Of a stretch of 56,251 nucleotides of DNA, positions 42,603 through 53,242 are shown in pieces. The notes beneath the pieces are model-generated. The model was not told the DNA's origin and made no database searches. It saw only the letters and a list, made by a program, of their open reading frames with translations. The translations under genes were made by a program, and so were the position numbers. The stretch spans positions 1-56,251 of the forward strand of contig CACNSS010000007.1 in NCBI GenBank assembly GCA_902623215.1. The letters run 5' to 3'. The first letter of the stretch is position 1, and every line of letters begins with the position of its first letter. The stretch is from an uncultured Pelagibacteraceae bacterium. GTDB lineage: Bacteria; Pseudomonadota; Alphaproteobacteria; Pelagibacterales; Pelagibacteraceae.

Positions 42603-43466
42603 ATGAAAATTAAAAAGTTCTCTTTGAAACCTGCTGATATTGAAAGCAGGGTAGGAGCAGATCCCGTAGTTTGTTACTCAAATGATAATATAAATAATAA
42701 TCTTGAAAAATTACATGAAGCGAGAAAACATATTAAAAAAATTGATGAAGTTATAGTCCCTCCAAGAGATGCTAAAACTTTCAATGTTAAATCAGGTAAT
42801 TTTTTTAGAATTGAAAGTATTGAAGGTCCACAAGTAGGAGATTTAAATATATTTCAAGCTGATAATTTAAATGAAAAGTTTTATTCTGGAAAAACTAGAG
42901 CTCTCTACGGAACACATATTTCAGTTGGAGACAAAATGTTCAGCAGTTTCCCATATTTAAGATCATTGGCAACAATTACGTGGGATACGTTAGATTGGTA
43001 TGGTTATGATAAGGATGGGGGCTCAGTTCATGATGTTATTGGTACTAGATGTGATCCTTATACTTACAAGCTAACATCAAACAACGATTACCATTATTGT
43101 TGTCATTCAAATTTAACTAGAGCTTTAGTTAAGGAAAAGAACATTAAAATAGATGAGGCAGAAAAAATTGTGCACGATGTATTAAATGTATTTATGCTTA
43201 CTGGTTTTACCAATGATACTAAGCAATATTTTATGAAATCAAGCCCGGTAAGACCTGGTGATTATTTAGAATTTTTTGCTGAGACTGATCTATTAGGAGC
43301 TTTATCTGCATGTCCCGGTGGTGATTGTGGTTCTGAGCATTCATCTGATGTAGCAAAATGTTATCCACTAAAAGTTTCTATTTGGGATGTAGATAAAAAA
43401 TTTTTGGAAGGTATAAAAAATTCTAAGATATCATCTTATAATAGAGACCATGGTTTGACTGATTAA
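42603..43466 (+). CDS. DUF1989 (urea carboxylase-associated) family protein
   Basis: A 287-residue protein of the DUF1989 family. It contains VPPRDAKTFNVKSGNFFRIESIEGPQVGDLNIF, the metal-site-like SACPGGDCGSE near the C-terminus, and HYCCHSNLTRAL. Relatives CgdA/CgdB deiminate carboxyguanidine, and others sit beside urea/allophanate genes. This copy is alone in a transcript with cimA and trmJ, with no urea carboxylase or second subunit, so its reaction is unknown. It starts directly after the cimA stop. Confidence 0.85.
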   Translation: MKIKKFSLKPADIESRVGADPVVCYSNDNINNNLEKLHEARKHIKKIDEVIVPPRDAKTFNVKSGNFFRIESIEGPQVGDLNIFQADNLNEKFYSGKTRALYGTHISVGDKMFSSFPYLRSLATITWDTLDWYGYDKDGGSVHDVIGTRCDPYTYKLTSNNDYHYCCHSNLTRALVKEKNIKIDEAEKIVHDVLNVFMLTGFTNDTKQYFMKSSPVRPGDYLEFFAETDLLGALSACPGGDCGSEHSSDVAKCYPLKVSIWDVDKKFLEGIKNSKISSYNRDHGLTD

Positions 43467-43467
43467 C

Positions 43468-44181
43468 ATGTCAAAAAATAATATTTCATTTATTTTACAT
43501 AAGCCACAGTTGTCAGAAAATATTGGTGCATGCGCAAGAGCAATAAAAAATTTTAGCTTTAAAAAGTTAATTTTAATAAATCCTAAGCCTATTTTTCCAA
43601 ATGATAAAATTTTTGCTACATCAGTAGGTGCAAAAAATATTATTAATCAAAGTAAAGTGTATGAGAATAATGAAAAGGCATTTAAAGATATTGATATTGT
43701 AATTGCGACTTCAGCGCGATTTAGAAATAAAAATATAAAACATATAAATCTAGACGATTTGAAGAAAATAGATTTTAAAAAAAAAGTCGGTTTTTTATTT
43801 GGATCTGAAGCCTCAGGTCTTTCAAATGAAGAGGTGAGTTATGCTAATTACACTTTACAAATTCCAACTAATCCAGAATTTAAGTCATTAAATCTTTCTC
43901 ATAGTTTAATTATTATAGCTCAAGTAGTCTCTAGTATAATTAAAATGAGAACTAAACCATTTCAAAAATCAAAAAAAGTTAAACCAGCATCAAAAAAAGA
44001 AATACAATCAATGATAAACTTGTGTTTGAGTAATTTAGAAGACATCAATTTTTTTAAACCAAAGGAAAAGAAACCAGTAATGTTACAGAATTTAAGAAAC
44101 ATTTTTTATAAAATGGAATTATCCGATAAAGAAACACGTATTTTATCAAGCGTATTCGCAAGTTTGGGTAAAAAACGTTGA
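43468..44181 (+). CDS. trmJ: tRNA (cytidine/uridine-2'-O-)-methyltransferase TrmJ-like (SpoU family)
   Basis: A 237-residue SPOUT-fold enzyme. The SpoU motif 1 region ILHKPQLSENIGACARAIKNF, motif 2 FLFGSEASGLSNEEV and motif 3 IPTNPEFKSLNLSHSLIIIAQ are complete. TrmJ methylates position 32 of tRNA; the C-terminal ~75 residues provide the dimer/tRNA-binding extension. A trmL or rRNA methylase assignment is less likely given the length. It stops next to the promoter of rpsD. Confidence 0.88.
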   Translation: MSKNNISFILHKPQLSENIGACARAIKNFSFKKLILINPKPIFPNDKIFATSVGAKNIINQSKVYENNEKAFKDIDIVIATSARFRNKNIKHINLDDLKKIDFKKKVGFLFGSEASGLSNEEVSYANYTLQIPTNPEFKSLNLSHSLIIIAQVVSSIIKMRTKPFQKSKKVKPASKKEIQSMINLCLSNLEDINFFKPKEKKPVMLQNLRNIFYKMELSDKETRILSSVFASLGKKR

Positions 44182-44209
44182 TTGACAAAATAATGTGTAA
44201 GTTTATAAG
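44182..44209 (+). promoter_or_regulatory. rpsD promoter predicting a leaderless transcript
   Basis: A consensus TTGACA (44182-44187) begins at the base after the trmJ stop, followed by a 16-bp spacer and TATAAG (44204-44209). The ATG at 44222 is 12 nt beyond the -10, so the 5' leader would be about 5-7 nt, too short for a Shine-Dalgarno, and none is seen. Confidence 0.65.
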
Positions 44210-44221
44210 ACCCAATATTAA

Positions 44222-44839
44222 ATGACAAAAAGATTAAACTCTAAACACAAAGTTGATAGACGATTAAAAGTTAACCTTTGGGGAAGACCAAAAAGTCCTT
44301 TTAATACCAGAGCTTACGGACCAGGACAGCACGGTCAAACCAAAACATCTAAACCTTCAGACTATGGTATTCAGCTTCAAGCAAAACAAAAATTAAAAGC
44401 TTATTATGGTAATATCAACGAAAGACAATTTAGAAATATTTATAAAAAAGCTAGCATGTTAAAAGGGGATACAAGCGAAAACCTAATTGGTTTGTTAGAA
44501 AGAAGATTAGATGCGGTTATATACAGAGCGAAATTTGCAACAACGATCTTTTCTGCACGTCAACTTATTAATCACGGTCATGTAAGAGTAAATGGAAAAA
44601 AAGTCAACATTTCGAGTTATTCAGTTAAGGAAGAGGATACGATTGAGATTAGAGATAAGTCTAAGCAATTAGCAATAGTTGATATAGCTTTAGCAAATAA
44701 AGAGAGAGAAACTCCAGAATACATTCAAATGGATGAAAAGAATAAAAAATTTAAATTCATAAGAGTACCAAAGTTTGAGGAAGTTCCTTATCCAATAGTT
44801 ATGGAACCAAATTTAGTAATCGAATATTATTCTAGATAG
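44222..44839 (+). CDS. rpsD: 30S ribosomal protein S4
   Basis: Primary 16S rRNA-binding protein of 205 residues, the normal length. It starts [38 protein letters not shown], and the S4 RNA-binding domain is at about residues 94-160 ([35 protein letters not shown]). It is not in an alpha-operon; it has its own strong promoter and probably a leaderless mRNA. The gene converges with grxD with a 2-bp gap. Confidence 0.97.
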   Translation: MTKRLNSKHKVDRRLKVNLWGRPKSPFNTRAYGPGQHGQTKTSKPSDYGIQLQAKQKLKAYYGNINERQFRNIYKKASMLKGDTSENLIGLLERRLDAVIYRAKFATTIFSARQLINHGHVRVNGKKVNISSYSVKEEDTIEIRDKSKQLAIVDIALANKERETPEYIQMDEKNKKFKFIRVPKFEEVPYPIVMEPNLVIEYYSR

Positions 44840-44841
44840 AT

Positions 44842-45174
44842 TTACTTTTTATATTTTACGCCTTTATCATCAAAGACTTTTTTTAATTCACCATTTTCAT
44901 ACATTTCTTTAACGATATCACAACCACCAACGAATTCTTTTTTAACATATAATTGTGGTATTGTTGGCCAGTCACTGAAAGTCTTTATACCCTCTCTTAA
45001 AGATTGATCTTCTAAAACATTAACTCCTTTATAATTTACTTCTAAAATTTTAAGTAAATTTGCTACTGCCATCGAAAATCCACATTGTGGAGCATCAGGT
45101 GTTCCCTTCATGAATAAACAAACATCATTATTATCGATATGATTTTGAATTAAATTTTTAATTTGATCGTCCAT
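44842..45174 (-). CDS. grxD: Monothiol glutaredoxin (Grx4/GrxD family)
   Basis: A 110-residue CGFS glutaredoxin (Cys31 in APQCGFSMAV) with the WPTIPQLYVKKEFVGGCDIV glutathione-binding region. CGFS glutaredoxins carry 2Fe-2S clusters between scaffold and target, often together with BolA. The gene lies directly downstream of bolA (stop and start share one base region), supporting a Grx-BolA complex in iron-sulfur trafficking. Confidence 0.95.
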   Translation of the reverse strand: MDDQIKNLIQNHIDNNDVCLFMKGTPDAPQCGFSMAVANLLKILEVNYKGVNVLEDQSLREGIKTFSDWPTIPQLYVKKEFVGGCDIVKEMYENGELKKVFDDKGVKYKK

Positions 45175-45404
45175 TATTGCTCCTTTGTTTTTATCGCTAA
45201 GGCGTGAAGTTCATTTCCCATTTTACCTTTTAAAGAATTATATACCATCTTATGCTGCTCAATTTTACTTTTACCACTAAATTGAGATGAAGTAATAGTC
45301 GCAGAATAATGGTTTCCGTCACCAGCTAAATCTTGTATCTCAACTAATGCATCCGGTAAAGCTTCTTTTATATGCTTTTCAATCTCTTTTAAATCCATTG
45401 CCAT
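45174..45404 (-). CDS. BolA family protein
   Basis: A 76-residue protein of the BolA fold with the signature DGNHYSATITSSQFSGKSKIEQHKMVYNSL; the histidines in NHYS and QHKM are likely cluster ligands in complex with GrxD. I chose the ATG at 45404 (M-A-M-D-L-K-E-I-E) over a TTG two codons earlier. It starts just inside the end of purL and overlaps grxD by one base. BolA-Grx pairs act as 2Fe-2S carriers. Confidence 0.92.
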   Translation of the reverse strand: MAMDLKEIEKHIKEALPDALVEIQDLAGDGNHYSATITSSQFSGKSKIEQHKMVYNSLKGKMGNELHALAIKTKEQ

Positions 45405-45406
45405 AA

Positions 45407-47596
45407 TCAATTCATGTAGTTAGATAACCAATTAGTATTATAAGCTTTTAATTCGTCAATTGTAACTTTTGTCTTCCCATTGATAATCATATTTTTATCA
45501 GTAATTTTACCAAATTTATCAAAGTGAACAGAATTTTTGTTTAAAATACTCTCAACTTTTTTTAAATTTTTAGGCTCGATTTCTATAACATATCTACCTT
45601 GATCTTCAGAAAATAAATATTCAATTTCACTCATAAAATATTTAGGTTTATCAAATTCAATACCTATATTTCCTTTTATACACATTTTACTTACAGCTGT
45701 AATTATTCCTCCGATAGATACATCATGAGCACTCCTAACAAGATTACTTTTGATAAGTTGGAGAACCGTTTCACCATTATTTTTTTCATTGAAGAGATTT
45801 ATTTCAGGTGGGGGTCCATTCTTTTCATTTAATATATTTCTTGCAAAAAGACTTTGATCGATGTGACCTTCAGTTTTACCAATTATTAAAACAAGATTAT
45901 TAATTTCTTTAAAGTCCATAGTAATCATTTGTTGGTAATCTTTTATCAGACCCACACCACCAATCGATGGTGTTGGTTTAATCCCAATTTCTTTTGTTTG
46001 GTTGTAAAATGATACATTTCCAGAAACGACTGGAAATTTTAAATATTCACAAGCTTCACCTATTCCCTGAACACATTCAACAAATTCCCCCATATTTTCT
46101 TCTTTCTCTGGACTTCCAAAGTTCAAACAATTTGTTATAGCGATCGGAGTTGCTCCAACAGAAATAAGATTTCTCCAGCTTTCACAAACAACTTGTTTTC
46201 CACCTGTAAGAGGATGCGCCCAACAATAAATAGCTGAAGAGTCAACAGTTGCAGCTACTGCCTTATCGGTTCCATGAACTCTCACCACACCAGAGTCCCC
46301 ACCCGGTTTTTGTATTGTATCACCCATCACGGTGTGATCATATTGTTGCCAGATCCATTCTTTACTACAAACATTAGGATTTGATAAAATTTTATTTAAA
46401 ACTTCTTTGATTTTAAATTTTTTAAATTCCTCTTTTTTGATTAAATTTTTTTTAGGTAGCTTTGTTTTTTTCCATTTTCGATCATACATTGGAGAGTTTT
46501 CAACTAAAGTATTAATAGGAATACAGGCTACTTGTTTTTCATCATAATATAATTCAATATTTCTTGTATTAGTTGTTTTACCAATGATAGCAAAATCTAA
46601 ATCCCATTTATCAAATATTTTTTTTGCTATATTTTCTTTTCCATTTTCTAGCACAATCAACATTCTTTCTTGGCTTTCGGAGAGCATAATTTCGTAAGGT
46701 GTCATTTTGCTTTCTCTACATGGGACTTTATTTAGATTTAATTCAATTCCCAAATTACCTTTTGACGCCATTTCGATGCTTGAAGATGTAAGACCTGCTG
46801 CACCCATGTCTTGTATTGCAATAATTGAGTCTCCAGCCATCAATTCTAGACAAGCCTCAAGTAAAAGCTTTTCTGTAAAAGGATCTCCAACTTGAACAGT
46901 TGGTTTTTTTTCTTCAATTTTTTCATCAAAACTAGCAGACGCCATACTTGCTCCATGAATACCATCTCGTCCAGTTTTTGAACCAACGTAAATAACAGGT
47001 TTGTTAAGACCAGCAGCTTTTGAATAAAAAATTTTATTTTTCTTAACCAATCCAAGAGTCATCGCATTGACTAAAATGTTACCATTGTAAGAACTGTCAA
47101 AAGAAGTTTGTCCGGCAATTGTTGGTACACCCATGCAATTTCCATAACCCCCAATTCCATGAACAACTCCTCTTAAAAGATTTTTTGTTTTTTTGTGTTG
47201 TGAAGATCCAAAATGAATCGAGTTTAAATTTGCAATCGGTCTTGCACCCATTGTAAAAACATCCCTCATGATACCACCCACACCAGTAGCTGCTCCTTGA
47301 TAAGGCTCAATAAAAGAAGGATGATTATGACTTTCAATTTTGAAAACGATTGCATCTCCATCCTCAATATCAATCACACCTGCATTTTCTCCTGGTCCTT
47401 GAATCACTTTTTTTCCGGAAGTTGGTAGTTTTTTTAAATGAAGTCTCGATGATTTATAGGAACAGTGTTCATTCCACATTGCAGAGAAAATTCCAAGTTC
47501 AGTTAGATTGGGAACTCTTTTTAACAGATCACAAATTTTTTTATATTCATCTTTTTTTAAACCGTGATCTATAGCTATCTGCTCGTTAACTTCCAT
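45407..47596 (-). CDS. purL: Phosphoribosylformylglycinamidine synthase, large subunit (small-type)
   Basis: ATP-dependent subunit of FGAM synthase. The 729-residue protein is the PurL form that works with PurQ and Pur[68 protein letters not shown] and [11 protein letters not shown] are recognised. It is the third step of the minus-strand purine operon purC-purS-purQ-purL; the start overlaps the purQ stop by one base. Confidence 0.97.
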   Translation of the reverse strand: MEVNEQIAIDHGLKKDEYKKICDLLKRVPNLTELGIFSAMWNEHCSYKSSRLHLKKLPTSGKKVIQGPGENAGVIDIEDGDAIVFKIESHNHPSFIEPYQGAATGVGGIMRDVFTMGARPIANLNSIHFGSSQHKKTKNLLRGVVHGIGGYGNCMGVPTIAGQTSFDSSYNGNILVNAMTLGLVKKNKIFYSKAAGLNKPVIYVGSKTGRDGIHGASMASASFDEKIEEKKPTVQVGDPFTEKLLLEACLELMAGDSIIAIQDMGAAGLTSSSIEMASKGNLGIELNLNKVPCRESKMTPYEIMLSESQERMLIVLENGKENIAKKIFDKWDLDFAIIGKTTNTRNIELYYDEKQVACIPINTLVENSPMYDRKWKKTKLPKKNLIKKEEFKKFKIKEVLNKILSNPNVCSKEWIWQQYDHTVMGDTIQKPGGDSGVVRVHGTDKAVAATVDSSAIYCWAHPLTGGKQVVCESWRNLISVGATPIAITNCLNFGSPEKEENMGEFVECVQGIGEACEYLKFPVVSGNVSFYNQTKEIGIKPTPSIGGVGLIKDYQQMITMDFKEINNLVLIIGKTEGHIDQSLFARNILNEKNGPPPEINLFNEKNNGETVLQLIKSNLVRSAHDVSIGGIITAVSKMCIKGNIGIEFDKPKYFMSEIEYLFSEDQGRYVIEIEPKNLKKVESILNKNSVHFDKFGKITDKNMIINGKTKVTIDELKAYNTNWLSNYMN

Positions 47597-48279
47597 TATT
47601 TTATGTTATTTATTAAATTTTTAAAAAACAAAGATCCATCTTCTCCAGACAAACTTTTATCAATCATTCTTTCTGGATGAGGCATCATTCCTAAAACATT
47701 TTTTTTCTTATTAAAAATTCCAGCAATATTCTTTAATGAACCATTTGGATTAAATTTTTCCTCTGTTTTTCCATTATCATTGCAATAGTAAATTGCTACC
47801 TGATTATTATCCTCTATTTCTTTAAGTTGATCATTAGTGCAAAAATAATTTCCCTCATTATGAGCAATATGAAACTCAAATACCTCTTTATCTAAATTTT
47901 TAAAATATGGATTATCTTTATTATCAATTTTTACAAAAACATTTTTACAAATAAATTCTAAATATTTATTTCTCAACAAAACTCCTGGAACTAATCCACT
48001 TTCAACCAGTATCTGAAAACCATTACAAATTCCCATCACTAAACCACCTGATTTTGCAAATTTGATTACTGATTGCATTATCTTAGATTTAGAAGCCATG
48101 CTCCCACATCTCAAATAATCGCCATATGAAAATCCCCCTGGAAGCACTACCAAATCAGATTTAGGTAGTTCATTATCGTTATGCCAGACCATTTGATTTT
48201 TAAAACCAAACTTATTTAGTGCGACGTGCATATCTCTGTCACAATTTGAACCTGGAAAAGTAATTACTGCTGATTTCAT
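47596..48279 (-). CDS. purQ: Phosphoribosylformylglycinamidine synthase, glutaminase subunit
   Basis: Class I glutamine amidotransferase of 227 residues. The nucleophile cysteine sits in [11 protein letters not shown] (about residue 85), with the His/Glu pair in GMMPHPERM. It supplies ammonia to PurL, with PurS linking the two. Start and stop fit tightly between purS and purL. Confidence 0.96.
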   Translation of the reverse strand: MKSAVITFPGSNCDRDMHVALNKFGFKNQMVWHNDNELPKSDLVVLPGGFSYGDYLRCGSMASKSKIMQSVIKFAKSGGLVMGICNGFQILVESGLVPGVLLRNKYLEFICKNVFVKIDNKDNPYFKNLDKEVFEFHIAHNEGNYFCTNDQLKEIEDNNQVAIYYCNDNGKTEEKFNPNGSLKNIAGIFNKKKNVLGMMPHPERMIDKSLSGEDGSLFFKNLINNIK

Positions 48280-48282
48280 GAA

Positions 48283-48525
48283 TTATTGTATCTCAATAAT
48301 TTTATAATTTTCTATTACAAGATTTGCTAAGAGCTTGTCACACATATCTTCAACAATTTTTTGAGCTTTCTTTGGATCATTTTCCCTTACATCAATTTCA
48401 AAATATTTTCCTTGTCTAACTTCATTAACATCCTTAAATCCCATTCCATCTAAGGTCTGGTGAATAACTTTTCCTTGCGGATCCAGAACATCTTTTTTTA
48501 AAGTGATAATTGCAGAGACCTTCAT
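48283..48525 (-). CDS. purS: Phosphoribosylformylglycinamidine synthase subunit PurS
   Basis: An 80-residue PurS bridging subunit: [45 protein letters not shown] is diagnostic. It joins PurL and PurQ in the complex. It overlaps purC by 4 bp and is separated from purQ by 3 bp. Confidence 0.95.
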   Translation of the reverse strand: MKVSAIITLKKDVLDPQGKVIHQTLDGMGFKDVNEVRQGKYFEIDVRENDPKKAQKIVEDMCDKLLANLVIENYKIIEIQ

Positions 48526-49307
48526 TTACTCTTTTTTTTAACTGAAGATAATTTTGTAACATTGACCGCAGTAACATTGGAATGTTCATGTAAAATTCCT
48601 AGTCTTTTTGCAACTTCAGTATATGCTGGAATCAAATCTCCCAAATCTTTCCTAAATCTATCTTTATCTAGTTTCTTTTCAGTAATAGAGTCCCACAATC
48701 GACAAGTATCTGGACTAATTTCATCAGCTAGAATAACTTCAGTCTTACCATTTAATTTTACTCTGCCAAATTCAAGTTTAAAGTCTATCAACTTGATACC
48801 AACGCCTCTAAACATACCAATCATGAAATCGTTAATTCTCAAGATCATTTTTTTTACTTTTTCTATCTCTTTTTTTGAGGCCCACTCAAAAGCATAGATA
48901 TGATCCTCAGCGATTAAGGGGTCTCCAAGTTCATCATCTTTCAAACAGTATTCAATTAGGGGTTCTTTAAGAACCGTTCCATCTTCAATTCCAAGTCTTT
49001 TCGTTAATGAGCCGGTAGCAACATTTCTCACAACAAACTCAATTGGAATAATTTCTACCAATTTTATTAATTGCTCTCTCATATTTAATCTTTTTACTAA
49101 ATGATTTTTAATTCCTATTTGAGACAGATTAGAAAGTATGTGCTCTGAAATACGATTATTCAATACACCTTTTCCCTCTATGGTACTTTTTTTTTGATTA
49201 TTAAAAGCAGTAGCATCGTCTTTAAAATATTGGATAACTAAATTTTTATCAGAAGAAGCATAAATGATTTTTGCTTTACCTTCGTATAATTTTTTTCCTT
49301 TTTTCAT
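48522..49307 (-). CDS. purC: SAICAR synthase
   Basis: Phosphoribosylaminoimidazole-succinocarboxamide synthase, 261 residues. Recognisable parts are [42 protein letters not shown] and [13 protein letters not shown]. It overlaps purS by 4 bp and purB by one base, so the transcript proceeds purB-purC-purS-purQ-purL. Confidence 0.97.
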   Translation of the reverse strand: MKKGKKLYEGKAKIIYASSDKNLVIQYFKDDATAFNNQKKSTIEGKGVLNNRISEHILSNLSQIGIKNHLVKRLNMREQLIKLVEIIPIEFVVRNVATGSLTKRLGIEDGTVLKEPLIEYCLKDDELGDPLIAEDHIYAFEWASKKEIEKVKKMILRINDFMIGMFRGVGIKLIDFKLEFGRVKLNGKTEVILADEISPDTCRLWDSITEKKLDKDRFRKDLGDLIPAYTEVAKRLGILHEHSNVTAVNVTKLSSVKKKSK

Positions 49308-50599
49308 TACCTGAAAACTCTTTTAAATATTAAGTTCACATTCTTAAAATGTTTAGCGTAACTAAAAATAGATTGTAATTTTTTGGGTGAAATTTTGCTC
49401 ATTATATATTTGTCAGTCTGAATGACGCTATATAAGTCTAAATTTTCTGCAAAACATTTTTTTGCATAATTTTGTATCATTCTATAAGATTTTTCTCTGC
49501 TTAATCCAGTTTTAGTTAATTCTAACATCAATTCTTGAGAAAAAATTAATCCTTTGGTTAGATTTAAATTTTGTAACATTTTTTTTGGATAAACAATCAT
49601 ATTATCTAATATATTAGCTAGTCTTACTAAAGCGAAATCAAGAGTGATGTTTGCGTCTGGCCCTATATTTCTCTCTACACTTGAATGTGAAATATCTCTT
49701 TCGTGCCATAAAGCAATATTTTCTAAGGCTGGTACAACCGAACTTCTTACCATTCTTGATAAGCCTGTGAGATTCTCACTTAAGATAGGATTTTTTTTAT
49801 GTGGCATTGCTGAAGATCCTTTTTGATTTTTGGAAAAATATTCTTGCAATTCATAAACTTCAGTTCTTTGAAGATGTCTTATTTCTGTTGCAACTCTTTC
49901 AATTGATCCAGCAATAATACCTAAGACTGAAAAATAAAAAGCATGACGATCACGAGGAATTATTTGAGTTGAAATTGGTTCAATTTTTAACCCGAGTTTT
50001 TTAGCAACATGTTGTTCGATCTTTGGAGAAATATTTGCAAAAGTTCCAACAGCTCCTGATATTGCACATGTAGAAACCTCATCAATTGCATCAATCAATC
50101 TTTTCTTATTTCTTTTAAACTCCTCGTAAAAAGATGCCAATTTAAGACCAAATGTAATTGGTTCAGCATGTATACCGTGACTTCTTCCCATACAAGGAGT
50201 AAATTTATATTTACGTGCTTGTTTTTTTAGTACTTTTAAAATTTGATCTAAATCTTTGATAAGAATTTTTCCTGATTGGACTAATTGAATATTAAAACTT
50301 GTATCTAAAACATCAGACGATGTCATCCCTTGATGGAGATACCTTGCTTTAAGACCTGCTTTTTCAGTTACAGACGTTAAAAAAGCAATCACATCATGTT
50401 TAACTTGACTTTCTATTTGATGAATTCTTTTGACATTAATTCTTGCTTTTTTTCTAACCGTTGAGGAAACTCCTTTTGGAATTTGGTTTAGCTTTTCCAT
50501 TGCTTTAGCTGCTGCAATTTCTACATCAAGCCAAATCTTATACTTATTTTCTTCAGACCATATGTCTGTTAATTCTTTACGAGAGTATCTTTTTATCAT
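49307..50599 (-). CDS. purB: Adenylosuccinate lyase
   Basis: Removes fumarate from SAICAR and adenylosuccinate. The 430 residues contain the fumarase-superfamily motif [16 protein letters not shown] with the catalytic serine in the flexible loop, [14 protein letters not shown] and [14 protein letters not shown] carrying the general-base histidine. It shares one base with purC, and its substrates come from that enzyme. Confidence 0.97.
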   Translation of the reverse strand: MIKRYSRKELTDIWSEENKYKIWLDVEIAAAKAMEKLNQIPKGVSSTVRKKARINVKRIHQIESQVKHDVIAFLTSVTEKAGLKARYLHQGMTSSDVLDTSFNIQLVQSGKILIKDLDQILKVLKKQARKYKFTPCMGRSHGIHAEPITFGLKLASFYEEFKRNKKRLIDAIDEVSTCAISGAVGTFANISPKIEQHVAKKLGLKIEPISTQIIPRDRHAFYFSVLGIIAGSIERVATEIRHLQRTEVYELQEYFSKNQKGSSAMPHKKNPILSENLTGLSRMVRSSVVPALENIALWHERDISHSSVERNIGPDANITLDFALVRLANILDNMIVYPKKMLQNLNLTKGLIFSQELMLELTKTGLSREKSYRMIQNYAKKCFAENLDLYSVIQTDKYIMSKISPKKLQSIFSYAKHFKNVNLIFKRVFR

Positions 50600-51372
50600 T
50601 AATTGTATGGTGGTTTAGAATATCCTTTAGCAGATTCTGTAAAGATTTCATAACCATTTTCAGTTATTCCTATTGTATGCTCGAATTGTGCTGATAAAGA
50701 TTTATCTTTTGTAACAGCAGTCCAACCATCGTTCAAAACTTTAGTATCAAATTTTCCAGCATTTATCATTGGCTCTATTGTAAAAGTCATACCTGGTCTT
50801 AATTCCATGCCAGTATTTTTATTACCATAGTGTAAAATATTAGGTGCTTCATGAAACACTGTACCAATTCCATGACCACAAAAATCTCTTACGACTGAAA
50901 AACCTTTTTCCTCGACGTAGGATTGAATTTCGTACCCAATATCGCCAAGCTTAATACCTGGTTTAAGAATTTTAATTGCTTTCATCATTCCTTCATAAGT
51001 AGCATCAATTAAATTATTTAATTTTACCGACGTTTTGCCAACACAAAACATTCTACTAGTATCCCCATAATGATTATCAATGATTGCAGTAACATCTACA
51101 TTTAAAGCATCGCCATCTTGTAAAATTCTATCTTCTGAAGGTATGCCGTGACAGACGACATGATTTAAAGATGTACATAATGATTTTTCAAAACCTCTGT
51201 AAAAAAGTGGAGCAGAGTGACCTCCGTTATCTCTTATAAATTCATAGCCAAGTTTATCTATGTAGCTTGTAGTAATACCTTCTTTAATATTTTCAGTGAG
51301 CATATCTAAGGTTTTTGCAGCAAGGTTTCCTGCAATTCTCATTTTTTCAAACTTTTCGGAGTAGTTATTCAT
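50599..51372 (-). CDS. map: Methionine aminopeptidase, type I
   Basis: Removes the N-terminal Met of nascent proteins. The 257-residue protein has the five metal ligands of type I enzymes in NVDVTAIIDNHYGDTSRMF (Asp, Asp), GHGIGTVFHEAPN (His), FTIEPM (Glu) and FEHTI (Glu). The start overlaps sfsA by 8 bp, and its stop touches the purB start. It is a housekeeping gene in the same minus-strand series. Confidence 0.96.
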   Translation of the reverse strand: MNNYSEKFEKMRIAGNLAAKTLDMLTENIKEGITTSYIDKLGYEFIRDNGGHSAPLFYRGFEKSLCTSLNHVVCHGIPSEDRILQDGDALNVDVTAIIDNHYGDTSRMFCVGKTSVKLNNLIDATYEGMMKAIKILKPGIKLGDIGYEIQSYVEEKGFSVVRDFCGHGIGTVFHEAPNILHYGNKNTGMELRPGMTFTIEPMINAGKFDTKVLNDGWTAVTKDKSLSAQFEHTIGITENGYEIFTESAKGYSKPPYN

Positions 51373-52063
51373 TTATAATTTTTAATTTTTTTTCGATCAA
51401 AATTTTTTTTGAACTAATTTTACATTTATAAGCTAAAAAATTTACTCCTGCTTTTTTAGCAACCTTATAATTATTATAATATTCTGGGTCGATGTCTTTT
51501 GCTATTTTAAAGTTTTCCATATTTTGTATCTGCACTAGAAAAATTAAGTAAGCTTTATAACCTTTTTTTATGGCATCAATAAGGGTGAGTAAATGTTTTG
51601 ATCCCCTTGAGGTAATTGCATCAGGAAATTCAGCAGTTTTCTTATCACGAAAAAGCGTTACGTTTTTTACCTCTATAAAGATCTTTTTATTATTTTTTTC
51701 AGCTAAAAAGTCGAATCTTGTCTCTTTATTGAAAAAAACTTCTGGTTTGATTATTTCATTATTTTTTAACTCACTTATAAGATTTTCTATAAGACCATTA
51801 TAAACAATTTTGTTAGCTAAGTGGGTATTTACACCAACAAGATTTCCCTTAGCTTTTAAAATTTGAAGTGTGTACTTCAACTTCCTTTTTGGATCATCGT
51901 TTTTTAAAAGATAGGCCTCATTCCCCTCATCTAACAAACCTTTCATCGATCCTGTATTAGGACAATGTGCCGTAACTACTTGATTATCTAATTTAACATC
52001 AACAAAAAAACGTTTATATCTTTTGATTAATTTGCCTTTTATTAAAGACTTGGTAAATTCCAT
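51365..52063 (-). CDS. sfsA: SfsA family DNA/RNA nuclease
   Basis: A 232-residue SfsA protein. The N-terminal RYKRFFVDVKL, AHCPNTGSMKGLL and C-terminal nuclease-like E-x-K (FIEVKNVTLF) with TSRGSKHLLTL are all present. E. coli SfsA, first described in sugar fermentation, has a PD-(D/E)xK-like nuclease fold. I chose the ATG at 52063 because MEFTKSLIKGKLIKRYKRF aligns with E. coli SfsA from its first residue; a second ATG five codons upstream at 52078 is possible. Confidence 0.9.
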   Translation of the reverse strand: MEFTKSLIKGKLIKRYKRFFVDVKLDNQVVTAHCPNTGSMKGLLDEGNEAYLLKNDDPKRKLKYTLQILKAKGNLVGVNTHLANKIVYNGLIENLISELKNNEIIKPEVFFNKETRFDFLAEKNNKKIFIEVKNVTLFRDKKTAEFPDAITSRGSKHLLTLIDAIKKGYKAYLIFLVQIQNMENFKIAKDIDPEYYNNYKVAKKAGVNFLAYKCKISSKKILIEKKLKIINE

Positions 52064-52084
52064 TTTCAAATTATACATATAATA

Positions 52085-52834
52085 ATGAGTAAAAACAAAA
52101 AAGTTAATGCTGCAATTTTGATAATTGGTAATGAAATTTTATCAGGAAGAACTCAGGACACAAATACTAGCACATTAGCTCTTTGGCTTAATTCAATCGG
52201 TATAAAAGTAAACGAGGTAAGAGTTATTCCTGATGTAGAGAAAACAATCGTCGATACTCTTAATGTTTTAAGAAAATCTAATGATTATGTTTTTACAACT
52301 GGCGGAATCGGTCCTACGCATGATGATATTACTGCACAATCCGTTTCAAAAGCTTTCAATCGAAAGTATGAAATACATAAAGAAGCTTTCAAGATTTTAG
52401 ATACTTATTATAAAAAAGGCGAATTCAATGAGGGCAGACAAAGAATGGTATGGATGCCTGAAAATGCAGAATTAATTTTAAATCCAACAAGTGGTGCTCC
52501 AGGTTTTAGTGTTGAAAATGTATTTTGTTTACCAGGTGTACCATCAATAATGAAGTCTATGTTAGGAGGATTGAAGAATAAATTAGCTGGTGGAGAACCA
52601 ATTTTAAGTCATACAATTAATTTAAGAACAGTTGAAAGTGAAATTGCTAACTCTTTGATGAAAGTTCAAAATCAAAACCAAGATGTTGAAATTGGAAGTT
52701 ATCCTTTTTTTCATGCTGGTAAGTTAGGAGTATCAATCGTTTTGAGATCTGAAAATCAATCTAAAATTGACTACTGCAACACTCAAATTCTAAAATTTAT
52801 AAAAGAAAAAGATATTGAAATTGTAGAGAGATAA
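52085..52834 (+). CDS. CinA-like / molybdopterin-binding domain protein
   Basis: A 249-residue MoaB/MogA-fold protein. AAILIIGNEILSGRTQDTNTSTLALWLNSIGI and TTGGIGPTHDDITAQSVSKAF are the signature of the CinA N-terminal domain. The C-terminal nicotinamide-nucleotide amidase of full CinA is absent, so it may hydrolyse ADP-ribose or FAD-type pyrophosphates or have no cofactor role. It is divergent from sfsA with 21 bp between starts, and is followed directly by the GGCT gene. Confidence 0.88.
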   Translation: MSKNKKVNAAILIIGNEILSGRTQDTNTSTLALWLNSIGIKVNEVRVIPDVEKTIVDTLNVLRKSNDYVFTTGGIGPTHDDITAQSVSKAFNRKYEIHKEAFKILDTYYKKGEFNEGRQRMVWMPENAELILNPTSGAPGFSVENVFCLPGVPSIMKSMLGGLKNKLAGGEPILSHTINLRTVESEIANSLMKVQNQNQDVEIGSYPFFHAGKLGVSIVLRSENQSKIDYCNTQILKFIKEKDIEIVER

Positions 52835-53236
52835 ATGCTTTACTTTGCTTACGGTAGTAATCTTCATCATATTCAAATGAAAAGAAGATGTAAGGATAGC
52901 ATTTTTATTAAAAAGATAGATTTAAAAGATTTTAGATTAACTTTTCGAAGTAAATATAGAGCAGCTGATATTGAACCTAAAAAAAATTCAATTGTTCCAG
53001 GTGGTTTATTTGAAATATCAAAAAGTGATGAAAAAAAACTAGATATTTATGAAGACTTTCCAATTTTATATAAAAAATATTATTTTTTATATGAGGGAAA
53101 AAAAATAATGACTTATACCATGACTAAAAAAACAACTTTTAGATTTCCAACAGAAAGATATTTAAACGTAGTTAAGCGTGGGTACAAAGATTGTAAACTT
53201 GATCTAAAATTTTTAGAGAAAGCTCTTATAAAATAA
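52835..53236 (+). CDS. Gamma-glutamylcyclotransferase (GGCT/AIG2)-like protein
   Basis: A 133-residue GGCT-fold protein starting LYFAYGSNLHHIQMKRRC, the substrate-binding motif of the family, with GGLFEISKSDEKKLDIYEDFP containing the glutamate typical of the catalytic loop. Relatives cyclise gamma-glutamyl amines or peptides to release 5-oxoproline. It begins at the base after the CinA-like stop, and converges with the ATP-grasp gene 6 bp away. Substrate unknown. Confidence 0.85.
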   Translation: MLYFAYGSNLHHIQMKRRCKDSIFIKKIDLKDFRLTFRSKYRAADIEPKKNSIVPGGLFEISKSDEKKLDIYEDFPILYKKYYFLYEGKKIMTYTMTKKTTFRFPTERYLNVVKRGYKDCKLDLKFLEKALIK

Positions 53237-53242
53237 AAAGAT

